Assembly (NCBI RefSeq): GCF_001461695.1
Contig: NZ_AUTC01000136.1
Location: 1-64,000 of the forward strand
DNA: 64,000 nt
Direction: 5' to 3'
Origin: Sinorhizobium fredii USDA 205
GTDB lineage: Bacteria; Pseudomonadota; Alphaproteobacteria; Rhizobiales; Rhizobiaceae
Each line of letters starts with the position of its first letter. The stretch's first letter is position 1. The position numbers and the translations under genes were made by a program. The notes under the pieces were generated by a model, which did no database searches, was not told where the DNA came from, and worked only from the letters and a program-made list of their open reading frames with translations. Positions 19,053 to 26,776 of the stretch are shown here, piece after piece.

Positions 19053-19262
19053 GGGTCCTCCCAAAGGATTTTCAGGGCGATGCGGGGCCGTCATGCGCAA
19101 ACACATAGGGCCCGGCCGTCGCCTTTCGAGGCCCCGGCCGTTTCCTTGCGTCGCTCTGTTCAAATTTGGCCAGACATGCTCCTCAGATGTCGGCACAGCG
19201 CCTACCATCGGGAAAATTTCGCTTGGAAGCAAGCGGCCAAAACCGTAAATTGCAAACAGCAT

Positions 19263-19280
19263 CTGTTCATTTTTGAACAG
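19263..19280. promoter_or_regulatory. palindrome in the LysR/ABC divergent region
   Basis: CTGTTCA-TTTT-TGAACAG is a perfect 7-base inverted repeat ending 11 bases before the LysR start. A matching half-site (CTGTTCA) occurs near 19155, closer to the ABC operon. Autoregulation or cross-regulation is likely but inferred. Confidence 0.5.
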
Positions 19281-19291
19281 AGGGGAGAGGT

Positions 19292-20236
19292 ATGAATCCA
19301 AATTTCACCTGGGACGACCTGCAGTTCTTTCTGGCGGTGGCGCGCACCGGCCAGCTTTCCACCGCGGCGCGGCGCTTGAGAACCAGCCATGCCACCGTTT
19401 CCCGCCGCATCGACCGGCTGGAATTTGCCCTCAAGGTCAAGCTTTTCGAGCGCAATCCGCGCGGCTACGTGCTGACGACGATGGGCCAGCGCTTCGTCGA
19501 GACGGCCGAGCGGATCGAGCGGGAAACCGAACAGCTCCAGTTCGACATCAGCGACGGCATGACCGCCCAGCGCGGCGTCGTGCGGTTGAGCACGCTCGAG
19601 GGTTTCGGCAATTTCTTCCTTTCCGACCGGCTTGCCGAATTCGCCGGCCGCTATCCGAACATCTCGCTGGAACTCGTGGCGATCCAGCAGATCATGTCGT
19701 TGTCGCGCAAGGAGGCGGATATCGCGGTCGCGCTCGCCGCGCCCAAGGCCGGACCGTACCATTCCGAGGTCCTCACTCCCTATACCCTACATGTCTATGG
19801 CGCACGAAGCTATTTGGCCCGTCACTCCAAGATCCGCACGCGCAATGATCTGAGCTCGCACCGCTTCGTCGGTTATATCGAGGACATGATCTTCACGCCC
19901 GGGCTCGACTATCTCGGCGAGATTCAGCCCGGCCTGCGCGCCCATTTCCAGAGCTCCAGCATCCTGACGCAATTGAAGGCGGCGCGTCAGGGGCTTGGCC
20001 TTTGCGTGCTGCCCTATTTCATGGCGAAGGACGAGACCAACCTGGAGATCGTGCTGCCGGAGGAGATCGAACTGAAGCGCACCTATTGGCTGATCTGCCA
20101 CCGCGACCAGATAGCGATGCCGCGGGTCAGGGCGGTGCGCGATTTCCTGGTCGAAGCGGTCAGGGAGAACCGCGGCTCCTTCCTCAGAGACGGTTCGCCG
20201 ACGTTTGGCCAGAAGCGCCCTCTCGAAGAGCAATAA
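19292..20236 (+). CDS. LysR-family transcriptional regulator
   Basis: A 314-residue regulator. The N-terminal winged helix-turn-helix reads LQFFLAVARTGQLSTAARRLRTSHATVSRRIDRLE, followed by an effector domain of normal length. GGGGAGAGG precedes the ATG. It is divergent from the ABC importer operon, so that operon is the likely target, with the imported compound or its oxidation product as a possible coinducer. Confidence 0.92.
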   Translation: MNPNFTWDDLQFFLAVARTGQLSTAARRLRTSHATVSRRIDRLEFALKVKLFERNPRGYVLTTMGQRFVETAERIERETEQLQFDISDGMTAQRGVVRLSTLEGFGNFFLSDRLAEFAGRYPNISLELVAIQQIMSLSRKEADIAVALAAPKAGPYHSEVLTPYTLHVYGARSYLARHSKIRTRNDLSSHRFVGYIEDMIFTPGLDYLGEIQPGLRAHFQSSSILTQLKAARQGLGLCVLPYFMAKDETNLEIVLPEEIELKRTYWLICHRDQIAMPRVRAVRDFLVEAVRENRGSFLRDGSPTFGQKRPLEEQ

Positions 20237-20263
20237 TTTTCAAGTTGCCCGGACGGACGACCC

Positions 20264-20734
20264 TCAAAGCTCGGTGGAAATAATATTGTCGACGGTGATC
20301 CGGCCGGCAATCACGCCGCGATCCGAGCCCGGCGGTGCCGGCCCCTCCTCTATCACCGTAGAGAGCCTTTCGCTGCGAAAGGCGCTCGCCATGTCGGTGG
20401 TCACGCCTTCTGCCGGCTTTGCGTCGATCTCGCGGAAATCGAGCTCAGCCTCCGAGGCGACGATCCGGGCGTCACCGCTGGAACGCGCGACGACAACCAC
20501 CTCCCCCTGGGACTTGGCGTTTTGCCAGTTCGGGTCCTGGGGCTCGGCCAGCGGCCGCAGCCGGTAAATCTTCAGTACGTCCTGCCGAGCGTCCTCGATA
20601 GGTCATTCCGACTGGTCGATCGCATGCGGTGCCGGCTGCCCCTCTTCGGCCGGACCATCGAACGGAAAGATCGTCCAGAGCACCGCGACCAGCACCAGGA
20701 CGACGATCACGGCTGCGGTCACGGTTTTCGACAT
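20264..20734 (-). pseudogene. small membrane-anchored protein gene interrupted by in-frame TGA
   Basis: From the ATG at 20734 (good GGAAGG site) the frame encodes one N-terminal transmembrane helix (TVTAAVIVVLVLVAVLW) and meets TGA at 20603-20605 after 43 codons. The same frame then continues open for 113 codons to 20264, including YRLRPLAEPQDPNWQNAK and a folded-looking region to IISTEL. No shift of frame is needed. A nonsense mutation, sequencing error or readthrough are the options. The family is not recognised. A GGAAC-N18-TT motif lies upstream. Confidence 0.75.
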
Positions 20735-20797
20735 CGTACCTTCCCGGCAATTGTTGTGAATCGATCAGAAAACTGCGGTTTTGCTGCTTCCACTATC

Positions 20798-20822
20798 AAT
20801 CGTCACAGCTTGGAATTGTTCC
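20798..20822 (-). promoter_or_regulatory. RpoE2/EcfG-like promoter of interrupted gene
   Basis: GGAAC-N18-TT on the minus strand, about 64 bases upstream of the ATG at 20734. Confidence 0.45.
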
Positions 20823-20908
20823 CAGGGTCTCCGCTCCGGCCCTGGACCTGCTCGGCTCTGCCCGGCTTGGCAAAAGCGGGAACAAAGTGCCCGCCTCCGC
20901 TTTCCTCT

Positions 20909-21013
20909 CTACAGCGCCGTGCGTCTTTTCAGACGCACAAAGGTCGCTGTAGCACTTGGAATCGCTGCATGTTTTTATTCCTATATCGAATACGATTTAA
21001 GGAAGCATGCAGT
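20909..21013. repeat. dispersed multi-hairpin repeat, full copy
   Basis: About 105 bases made of a first hairpin identical to 2492-2527, a linker containing GGTCGCTGTAGCACTT, and a long terminal hairpin whose arms are CTGCATG and CATGCAG. A second full copy lies at 47970-48075. It sits just before the 85-residue gene. Confidence 0.8.
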
Positions 21014-21034
21014 GGGCAAGGAAGGAAGGATACC

Positions 21035-21292
21035 ATGGCACGCAACAGCCCCAACGGGCCGGCCCGCAGGAACCCGGCTCTGCCTGACGAGGAGGAGGTG
21101 CCGGGCACGCCGCGGAGCATGCAAGTGCGGCCGGTCGTGCAAGGCCGGGTACGCCCGGTGCGCAGCCGAGACGAGCAGAACGTCGACCCGGACGAGGCGC
21201 TTCCGAATGACGAAGAGGAGCAGTCGATCTCCGACAACCTGTCGCGCGAGGAAGTGCGCTTTGGCGAGGTGAAAACGCCGAAGCCTGACTGA
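21035..21292 (+). CDS. small acidic hydrophilic protein
   Basis: An 85-residue protein without recognised domain, low in hydrophobic residues and probably disordered: ARRNPALPDEEEVPGTPRS, then VRPVVQGRVRPVRSRDEQN and an acidic ALPNDEEEQ segment. AAGGAAGGA precedes the ATG. Its neighbours carry stress-type promoters, so a stress role is suggested by context only. Confidence 0.7.
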   Translation: MARNSPNGPARRNPALPDEEEVPGTPRSMQVRPVVQGRVRPVRSRDEQNVDPDEALPNDEEEQSISDNLSREEVRFGEVKTPKPD

Positions 21293-21299
21293 CGACGCC

Positions 21300-21324
21300 G
21301 GAACGTCCGCCGTGCAACCCGGTT
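21300..21324 (+). promoter_or_regulatory. RpoE2/EcfG-like promoter of 117-residue gene
   Basis: GGAAC-N18-TT on the plus strand, with the expected start about 15 bases before the ATG at 21347. Confidence 0.5.
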
Positions 21325-21346
21325 GTTACGGCAGAAAGGAGCAAGC

Positions 21347-21700
21347 ATGTCCAAGGTGCCCGCAATGGCAAGCAATCCGGCCCAGCTGCGCGGGGACATT
21401 CAGCGCGGCCGCACCGGCGACAAGAAGCCGGGCTTCGACCCGGCGGCGGCACCGCTCGAGACCGACGGCGAGGCGGCGGGAACTCCGCTCGATCCCGAGG
21501 CAACGCGAGAAGCGAGGGTAGCGCAGCTGCACGGCAAGCCAGTTGAAGTCGCGACCGAGTTCGGCGATGCGATGCGCCCCTTTGCCGCTGCCGAATCTGG
21601 CCAGTCGTCGAGACCGCGGCTCGGATTGTCGCTGCTGATCTCCGGCGTTGTGCTCGCGGCAACCGCTCTTGTCTACGCCGTTGCCGCTGGCTGGATATGA
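21347..21700 (+). CDS. tail-anchored hypothetical protein
   Basis: A 117-residue protein whose first 95 residues are hydrophilic and whose C-terminus (LGLSLLISGVVLAATALVYAVAAGW) is a single transmembrane helix, giving a tail-anchored topology. AAAGGAG precedes the ATG at 21347. No family is recognised. Confidence 0.7.
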   Translation: MSKVPAMASNPAQLRGDIQRGRTGDKKPGFDPAAAPLETDGEAAGTPLDPEATREARVAQLHGKPVEVATEFGDAMRPFAAAESGQSSRPRLGLSLLISGVVLAATALVYAVAAGWI

Positions 21701-21729
21701 CGCCACGCCCCGTACGAAGATTGAGCCGC

Positions 21730-22005
21730 TCAGTCGAAGATGGCTCCTTTTGCCCCTTCGTATTCGCGCGCCAGGCTTTCGATGGCAGCAGACGCCTCTT
21801 TGAAGCTCCAGCCGGCCTCTTCGGCCCTGTGCGCCAGAGCGACCAGATCGCCGGTCATTTCTCCGCCAATGGCCGCAACGATTCTCTCCTGGGAGGCTGC
21901 AGCGAGGTCCGCGACAGCCGGCCTTAGGGCGGCGATGCAGTCTGCCTGCCGCCCTGAATAGTCGGCGTCCCGTTGCGGCCGGGAAATCGCATGTGATTCC
22001 TTCAT
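21730..22005 (-). CDS. small alpha-helical hypothetical protein
   Basis: A 91-residue protein of predicted helical character (CIAALRPAVADLAAASQERIVAAI, then EEAGWSFKEASAAIESLAREY). AAGGAGGGAGAC precedes the ATG at 22005. No family is recognised. It is convergent with the tail-anchored gene. Confidence 0.7.
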   Translation of the reverse strand: MKESHAISRPQRDADYSGRQADCIAALRPAVADLAAASQERIVAAIGGEMTGDLVALAHRAEEAGWSFKEASAAIESLAREYEGAKGAIFD

Positions 22006-22055
22006 GTCTCCCTCCTTCGCGTTCGATCTGGGTCCCTCTGTGCAGCGGAGGGGAT

Positions 22056-22081
22056 AATGATCGGTTTCCGCCAATTGTTCC
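22056..22081 (-). promoter_or_regulatory. RpoE2/EcfG-like promoter of 91-residue gene
   Basis: GGAAC-N19-TT on the minus strand, about 51 bases before the ATG at 22005. Confidence 0.45.
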
Positions 22082-22454
22082 GGCGGGGGACCCTCGACCC
22101 GCTATTATTCACCGGGCTCTCGGAAGGTTTCGGCGGACGAAAGGCCATGCGCTCTGTCGGCGTCGTAACCCTGTGTTTACCCGGGCTCCGGAACAATTTT
22201 CCGCGTGGCGAATTATTTAGACATCGCTTCCATAGATCGGGAGCGACAATCAAGTCCCCCACCTTCGCTGTAGGCAGTGTCCGCATCTGCGGGCACTGCT
22301 GGTGAGCACATTTCGGTGATCCGCTGCCAATCTCTCGTACTGGAACCTTCGACAGTGCCAATGCTGCTGGAAAACGGGGGATGCCCAAGCGCGTGACGCG
22401 CAATGCTCGCAAACGAGGAGCGACCCGAAACGGAACGGCGAGCCGTCGGGTTGC
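22082..22454. other. intergenic stretch with orphan promoter-like motif and hairpin
   Basis: No convincing gene is present. It contains a rightward GGAAC-N18-TT motif at 22190-22214 and a 12-base inverted repeat at 22274-22299 (one G-U pair, two-base loop). These could mark a small RNA, but no terminator T run follows the hairpin. Confidence 0.4.
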
Positions 22455-23180
22455 TTATCCCCTCCTCTCGCATAGGATACCGGGATCCTCCTCCCCCTTC
22501 GAGACATCGAAGAGCGTCGCCTCATCACCCTCAGTCCACCAGATGTAGCGGTCGCCCGCATATCTTGCCCCAGACCCGGAAAGCACGCCCGACGCGACGA
22601 TATAGTGGCCGCCGATCGAGAAGGTGACGAGTGAGACGGAGCCGGCATTGATATATTCGGCTTCAACCGTCTCCCCACCGCAGTCGTAACGAACCCTCTG
22701 ACGATCGGCCGCGCCGGCGCCGGGAATTCGCAGCGTCACCTCGGCGATCCCGGAGGAGGCCGACTCCGCCGACACAAAGCGCATGACGGGCGCGTCATTC
22801 GACCCTGTCAGAGTGAGTCGCGTGCCATCCACTTTCCAGGTGAGCTCGTTTTTCAGCGTGTCTAGAAACTTCTGTTCCTGCTCCATGATGGCGGGGGCGC
22901 ACAAGGTACGCGCCGCGGCGGTGGGGCCGAAGGTGATCGTTCTCTCCGAGAGGCTGAAGACGCCGGTGAACATGTTGCAGCCGCCCATCCCGCCATAGGT
23001 ACCGTCCTCGTGAATCTCGAGAACCGTCTCCAGATCGTCGATGACCCCGCCGCCGCCGATGTCCTCGGCGAGCCAGGAACCGATCAGTTCCGGCGGCACG
23101 TTTTCGGCGGCGACCGATTGCATGGAGGCGAGCTCGATCATCACGCAGGCACAGGACGCGGCTGTCAGGGCTTTGAGCAT
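22455..23180 (-). CDS. exported META-domain plus MliC-like protein
   Basis: A 241-residue exported protein. The start at 23180 (GAGGAG upstream) gives a signal peptide ending near SVAA-EN. Residues about 30-125 form a META/HslJ-like domain (GGCNMFTGVFSLSERTITFGP, then TLCAPAIMEQEQKFLDTL). The C-terminal part with RVRYDCGGETVEAEYINAGSVSLV and ending CERRG resembles the MliC lysozyme-inhibitor fold. The role is likely envelope protection; lysozyme inhibition is inferred. Confidence 0.85.
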   Translation of the reverse strand: MLKALTAASCACVMIELASMQSVAAENVPPELIGSWLAEDIGGGGVIDDLETVLEIHEDGTYGGMGGCNMFTGVFSLSERTITFGPTAAARTLCAPAIMEQEQKFLDTLKNELTWKVDGTRLTLTGSNDAPVMRFVSAESASSGIAEVTLRIPGAGAADRQRVRYDCGGETVEAEYINAGSVSLVTFSIGGHYIVASGVLSGSGARYAGDRYIWWTEGDEATLFDVSKGEEDPGILCERRG

Positions 23181-23342
23181 CGGAAACTCCTCACGCAAAT
23201 CGGCGCGGCGTTGCCGCCGCATCGATTCTTACTCTAGCGGTGCCGCACAGAGAAGAGTGGCAGCTTCTTCGCTTGTTGCCGGCGGGTTTCGGCTGTAGAG
23301 CCTATCTAAATCGTTCGAACGAGAAGAATACGGGATTTGGCA

Positions 23343-24518
23343 ATGGCATCCGGCGACGAGAGCAAGCGCCGTCTGACGATACTGGGCTCCACCGGGTCGA
23401 TCGGAACCAACACGCTCGACGTCATCGAGCGGCTCGGCGGGCGCGACCGTTTCGAAATCGCTGCCCTGACGGGGAATGGCAACATACCGCTCCTCGCCGA
23501 CCAGGCGCGACGGATGGGTGCGGAACTGGCGGTAACCGCCGACGAACACCGCTACGGCGAACTCAAGGATGCGCTTGGCGGCAGCGGCATCGAGGTAGCC
23601 GCCGGGCGGAGCGGCCTGATCGAGGCGGCCGAACGGAACGCCGGCTGGCTGATGGCGGCGATCGTCGGCAATGCGGGGCTCGGCCCCACGCTTGCGGCTG
23701 CCCGCCGCGGCGCCGATATCGCGCTTGCCAACAAGGAATGTCTGGTTTCCGCCGGCAGTCTGTTCATCGACGCAGTCGCCAGGGGCGGAGGCCGGCTGCT
23801 GCCCGTCGACAGCGAGCACAACGCGATCTTCCAGGTGCTGGAGAACGACCAGCGCCACGCCGTCGAGCGCATCGTCCTGACGGCCTCCGGCGGCCCGTTC
23901 CGCACCAAGTCCCTCGAGGAGATGCGGCATGTGACGGCCGACATCGCCCGTGCCCACCCGAACTGGTCGATGGGCCTGAAGATCTCGATCGACAGCGCCT
24001 CGATGTTCAACAAGGCGCTGGAAATGATCGAGGCGCGCCATCTCTTCCGCCTGCGCCCCGACCAGATCGAGGTGATCGTCCATCCGCAGTCGGTTATCCA
24101 TTCGATGGTCGGCTACAGCGACGGATCGGTACTCGCCCAGCTCGGCTGCCCCGACATGCGGACAGCGATCGGCTATGCGCTATCCTATCCGAAGCGCTGC
24201 GAGCTGCCGATCGAGCGGCTCGATTTCGCCAAGCTCGCCCGGCTCGATTTCGAGGCCCCGGACGAGACGCGCTTCCCGGCACTCGGCCTGGCGCGACGCG
24301 CGATGGAGGCTGGCGGCAGCCAGGGTGCGGTGTTGAACGGGGCCAAGGAGACGGCGCTCGAGGCCTTCATCAAGGGCCGCATCGGCTTCCTTGCCATGGC
24401 GGACATCGTCGAGAAGGTGATGGACAGGCTCTCCGACCTGCCGGCCGCCGTGACGATGGACGACGTGTTCGCGGCGGATGAAAAAGCCCGGCAGACGGCT
24501 GCCGGGCTGATCCACTAA
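23343..24518 (+). CDS. dxr: 1-deoxy-D-xylulose-5-phosphate reductoisomerase
   Basis: A 391-residue NADPH-dependent enzyme making 2-C-methyl-D-erythritol 4-phosphate in isoprenoid synthesis. The N-terminal LGSTGSIGTNTLDVI is the NADPH loop; LANKECLVSAG, PVDSEHNAIFQ and ASGGPF are the metal and substrate motifs; HPNWSMGLKISIDSASMFNK completes the core. ATG at 23343 is used; TTG at 23337 is possible. The last codons also form the hemA terminator on the other strand. Confidence 0.97.
   Translation: MASGDESKRRLTILGSTGSIGTNTLDVIERLGGRDRFEIAALTGNGNIPLLADQARRMGAELAVTADEHRYGELKDALGGSGIEVAAGRSGLIEAAERNAGWLMAAIVGNAGLGPTLAAARRGADIALANKECLVSAGSLFIDAVARGGGRLLPVDSEHNAIFQVLENDQRHAVERIVLTASGGPFRTKSLEEMRHVTADIARAHPNWSMGLKISIDSASMFNKALEMIEARHLFRLRPDQIEVIVHPQSVIHSMVGYSDGSVLAQLGCPDMRTAIGYALSYPKRCELPIERLDFAKLARLDFEAPDETRFPALGLARRAMEAGGSQGAVLNGAKETALEAFIKGRIGFLAMADIVEKVMDRLSDLPAAVTMDDVFAADEKARQTAAGLIH
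24480..24508 (-). terminator. hemA terminator embedded in the dxr coding end
   Basis: A perfect 10-base stem (AGCCCGGCAG and CTGCCGGGCT, four-base loop) is followed on the minus strand by TTTTTC. It begins about 33 bases after the hemA stop and lies within the final codons of dxr. Confidence 0.8.
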
Positions 24519-24540
24519 ACAGAATTCGGTTCGCCGAAGC

Positions 24541-25755
24541 TTACGCGACAGCCCTCGCCAGCGCGCAGCGCGACCACAGCGAATGCAGGGCGCCGACCAG
24601 GTGATCGATGTCGGCATCCGAGTGCAGCGGCGTCGGCGTGATGCGCAGGCGCTCGGTCTTCTTCGGCACCGTCGGATAATTGATCGGCTGGACATAGACG
24701 CCGAAATGGTCGAGCAGCAGGTCGGAGATCCACTTGCACTTGGCCGCGTCGCCAACGATCACCGGGACGATATGGCTCGGATTGACCAGGTGAGGGATGC
24801 CGCGCTGGTCGAGCAGCGAGCGCAGCCGCCGCACGCGCTCCTGATGCGCGAAGCGTTCGAGCTGGCTTTCCTTGAGATGCCGGATCGAGGCGAGCGCACC
24901 GGCGGCCAGCGCCGGCGGCAAGGCGGTCGTGAAGATGAAGCCGGAGGCGAAGGAGCGGATGAAATCGCAGAGCGCCGCCGAACCAGTGATATAGCCGCCC
25001 ATGACGCCGAAGGCCTTGCCGAGCGTGCCTTCGATCACCGTCAAGCGGTGCATCAGCCCTTCGCGCTCGGCGATCCCGCCGCCGCGCGGACCGTACATGC
25101 CGACTGCATGCACCTCGTCGAGATAGGTCATCGCCCCGTATTTGTCGGCGAGATCGCAGAATTCCTTGATCGGCGCGATGTCGCCATCCATCGAATAAAC
25201 GGATTCAAAGGCGATGATTTTTGGCGCACGCGGATCAGCCGCCGCCAGCTTCGATTCGAGATCGGCCACCGAATTGTGCTTGAAAATGACGCGCTCGCAT
25301 TTCGAATGACGGATCCCCTCGATCATCGAAGCGTGATTCCCGGCGTCCGAGAAGACGATGACACCAGGAATCTTCGAACAGAGCGTGCCAAGCGCGGCCC
25401 AGTTGGAGACATAGCCGGAGGTGAAGAGCAGCGCCGATTCCTTGCCGTGCAGGTCGGCAAGCTCGCGCTCGAGCAGGACGTGGTAATGGTTGGTGCCGGA
25501 GATGTTGCGGGTTCCGCCGGCGCCCGCGCCGCATTCGTCGATCGCCCGCTTCATGGCTTCGGTGACGATCGGCGACTGGCCCATGCCGAGATAATCGTTC
25601 GAGCACCAGACCGTGACTTCCTGGCTTCCGTCGGCCGTGTAGCGCGTCGCCTTGGGGAAATCACCGCGATGGCGGGCGAGATCGGCGAAAACTCTGTAGC
25701 GGCCTTCCTGGTGCAGCCCGTCCAGCTCGTTCTTGAAGAAACTCTCGAAATCCAT
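24541..25755 (-). CDS. hemA: 5-aminolevulinate synthase
   Basis: A 404-residue PLP enzyme condensing glycine with succinyl-CoA, the first step of haem synthesis in alphaproteobacteria. Motifs include the glycine-rich [31 protein letters not shown] and the PLP lysine in [14 protein letters not shown]. The ATG at 25755 ([16 protein letters not shown]) matches the known rhizobial N-terminus. A near-consensus FNR/FixK box lies 140 bases upstream, which would link haem supply to low oxygen. Confidence 0.97.
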   Translation of the reverse strand: MDFESFFKNELDGLHQEGRYRVFADLARHRGDFPKATRYTADGSQEVTVWCSNDYLGMGQSPIVTEAMKRAIDECGAGAGGTRNISGTNHYHVLLERELADLHGKESALLFTSGYVSNWAALGTLCSKIPGVIVFSDAGNHASMIEGIRHSKCERVIFKHNSVADLESKLAAADPRAPKIIAFESVYSMDGDIAPIKEFCDLADKYGAMTYLDEVHAVGMYGPRGGGIAEREGLMHRLTVIEGTLGKAFGVMGGYITGSAALCDFIRSFASGFIFTTALPPALAAGALASIRHLKESQLERFAHQERVRRLRSLLDQRGIPHLVNPSHIVPVIVGDAAKCKWISDLLLDHFGVYVQPINYPTVPKKTERLRITPTPLHSDADIDHLVGALHSLWSRCALARAVA

Positions 25756-25893
25756 CATCAACTCCAGTGCCTTGCCGTCTTTTTCCTTCAAAGCGACCAG
25801 GGGTCAACCCCGGAATGGCCCCTGCGCCTGCGGCAAAAGGCCCCTAGTTTTGAACTATTCCAAAACAGCTAGCGCAACTCAATCCCTTCAACT

Positions 25894-25907
25894 TTGATCG
25901 AAGTCAA
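25894..25907. promoter_or_regulatory. FNR/FixK-type box upstream of hemA
   Basis: TTGATCGAAGTCAA matches TTGAT-N4-ATCAA with one mismatch. It lies between divergent-to-parallel genes, 140 bases before the hemA start. Confidence 0.55.
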
Positions 25908-25918
25908 GCAATTGTCAC

Positions 25919-25944
25919 AAAGGACGGCCGCAGCCGCCCTTTTT
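25919..25944 (-). terminator. possible terminator after cox-type operon
   Basis: A 10-base stem with one G-U pair on the minus strand (AAAGGGCGGC, GCCGTCCTTT) 20 bases downstream of the FAD subunit gene. The T run is short, so the call is weak. Confidence 0.35.
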
Positions 25945-25963
25945 CACGACTTAAGTAGGCCCC

Positions 25964-26761
25964 TTAGGCCGCCGCGACGGCGCGCTTCGTCATAACCCTG
26001 ACGAGGTTGGCGCGGTAGGCCGCGCTGGCATGAAGGTCTGTCAGCAAATCCGATGCATCGACCGTCACATTCGCCACCGCATCCGGCGACCAGTTGGCGG
26101 AAAGCGCCGCCTCGAGGCCCGGATGGCGGAAGACGCCGCTCGAGCCGGCCCCGGTCACCCCGACCCGGACATCACCATTGTCGCGCCGGGCAACGAAGAC
26201 CCCGGCCATGGCGTAACGGGAGGCCGGATTGGGAAACTTCTGGTAGGCCGCCTTGGCCGGCGCATCGAAGCGGACGGCGGTGATGATCTCGCCCTCCTCC
26301 AATGCCGTCTCGAACAGGCCGGTGAAGAACGCGGCCGCCTTGATCTCACGCCTGTCGGTGACGATCACCGCATCGAGCGCCAGCATGGCAGCCGGATAGT
26401 CGGCCGCCGGGTCGTTGTTGGCGATGGAGCCACCGATGGTCCCCATATGGCGCACGGCGGGGTCGCCGATGTGACCGGCAAGCCCGCAAATCGAGGGACA
26501 GATGGCCCGCAACGCGGAAGAGGTGGCGACCTCCTCATGCGTCGTCGCGGCGCCGATCCGGACCGACCGGCCGTCGACGGCGATCCCCTTCAGCTCGGCG
26601 ATGCGGCGAAGGTCGACAAGATCGCTCGGCGCGGCGAGCCGCAGCCGCATCGTCGGGATGAGCGTCATGCCGCCGGAGAGATATTTGCCTTCCGTCGCAG
26701 CGCCCATCATTTGCACCGCTTCCTGGATCGAGGCGGCCCTGTGATAGTTCGTCTGGTACAT
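25964..26761 (-). CDS. molybdenum hydroxylase FAD-binding (medium) subunit
   Basis: A 265-residue CoxM-type subunit that passes electrons from the iron-sulphur subunit to an acceptor. FAD motifs are KYLSGGMTLIP and TIGGSIANNDPAADYPAAMLAL. The ATG at 26761 is preferred to the one at 26767, because GGGAGG then has normal spacing. It is the last gene of a small-large-medium operon. Confidence 0.93.
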   Translation of the reverse strand: MYQTNYHRAASIQEAVQMMGAATEGKYLSGGMTLIPTMRLRLAAPSDLVDLRRIAELKGIAVDGRSVRIGAATTHEEVATSSALRAICPSICGLAGHIGDPAVRHMGTIGGSIANNDPAADYPAAMLALDAVIVTDRREIKAAAFFTGLFETALEEGEIITAVRFDAPAKAAYQKFPNPASRYAMAGVFVARRDNGDVRVGVTGAGSSGVFRHPGLEAALSANWSPDAVANVTVDASDLLTDLHASAAYRANLVRVMTKRAVAAA

Positions 26762-26776
26762 GTTCATTCCTCCCGG

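Noticed and set aside
20879..20903. GGAAC-N18-TT as promoter of the 85-residue gene
   Set aside because: It is over 130 bases upstream with the multi-hairpin repeat in between.
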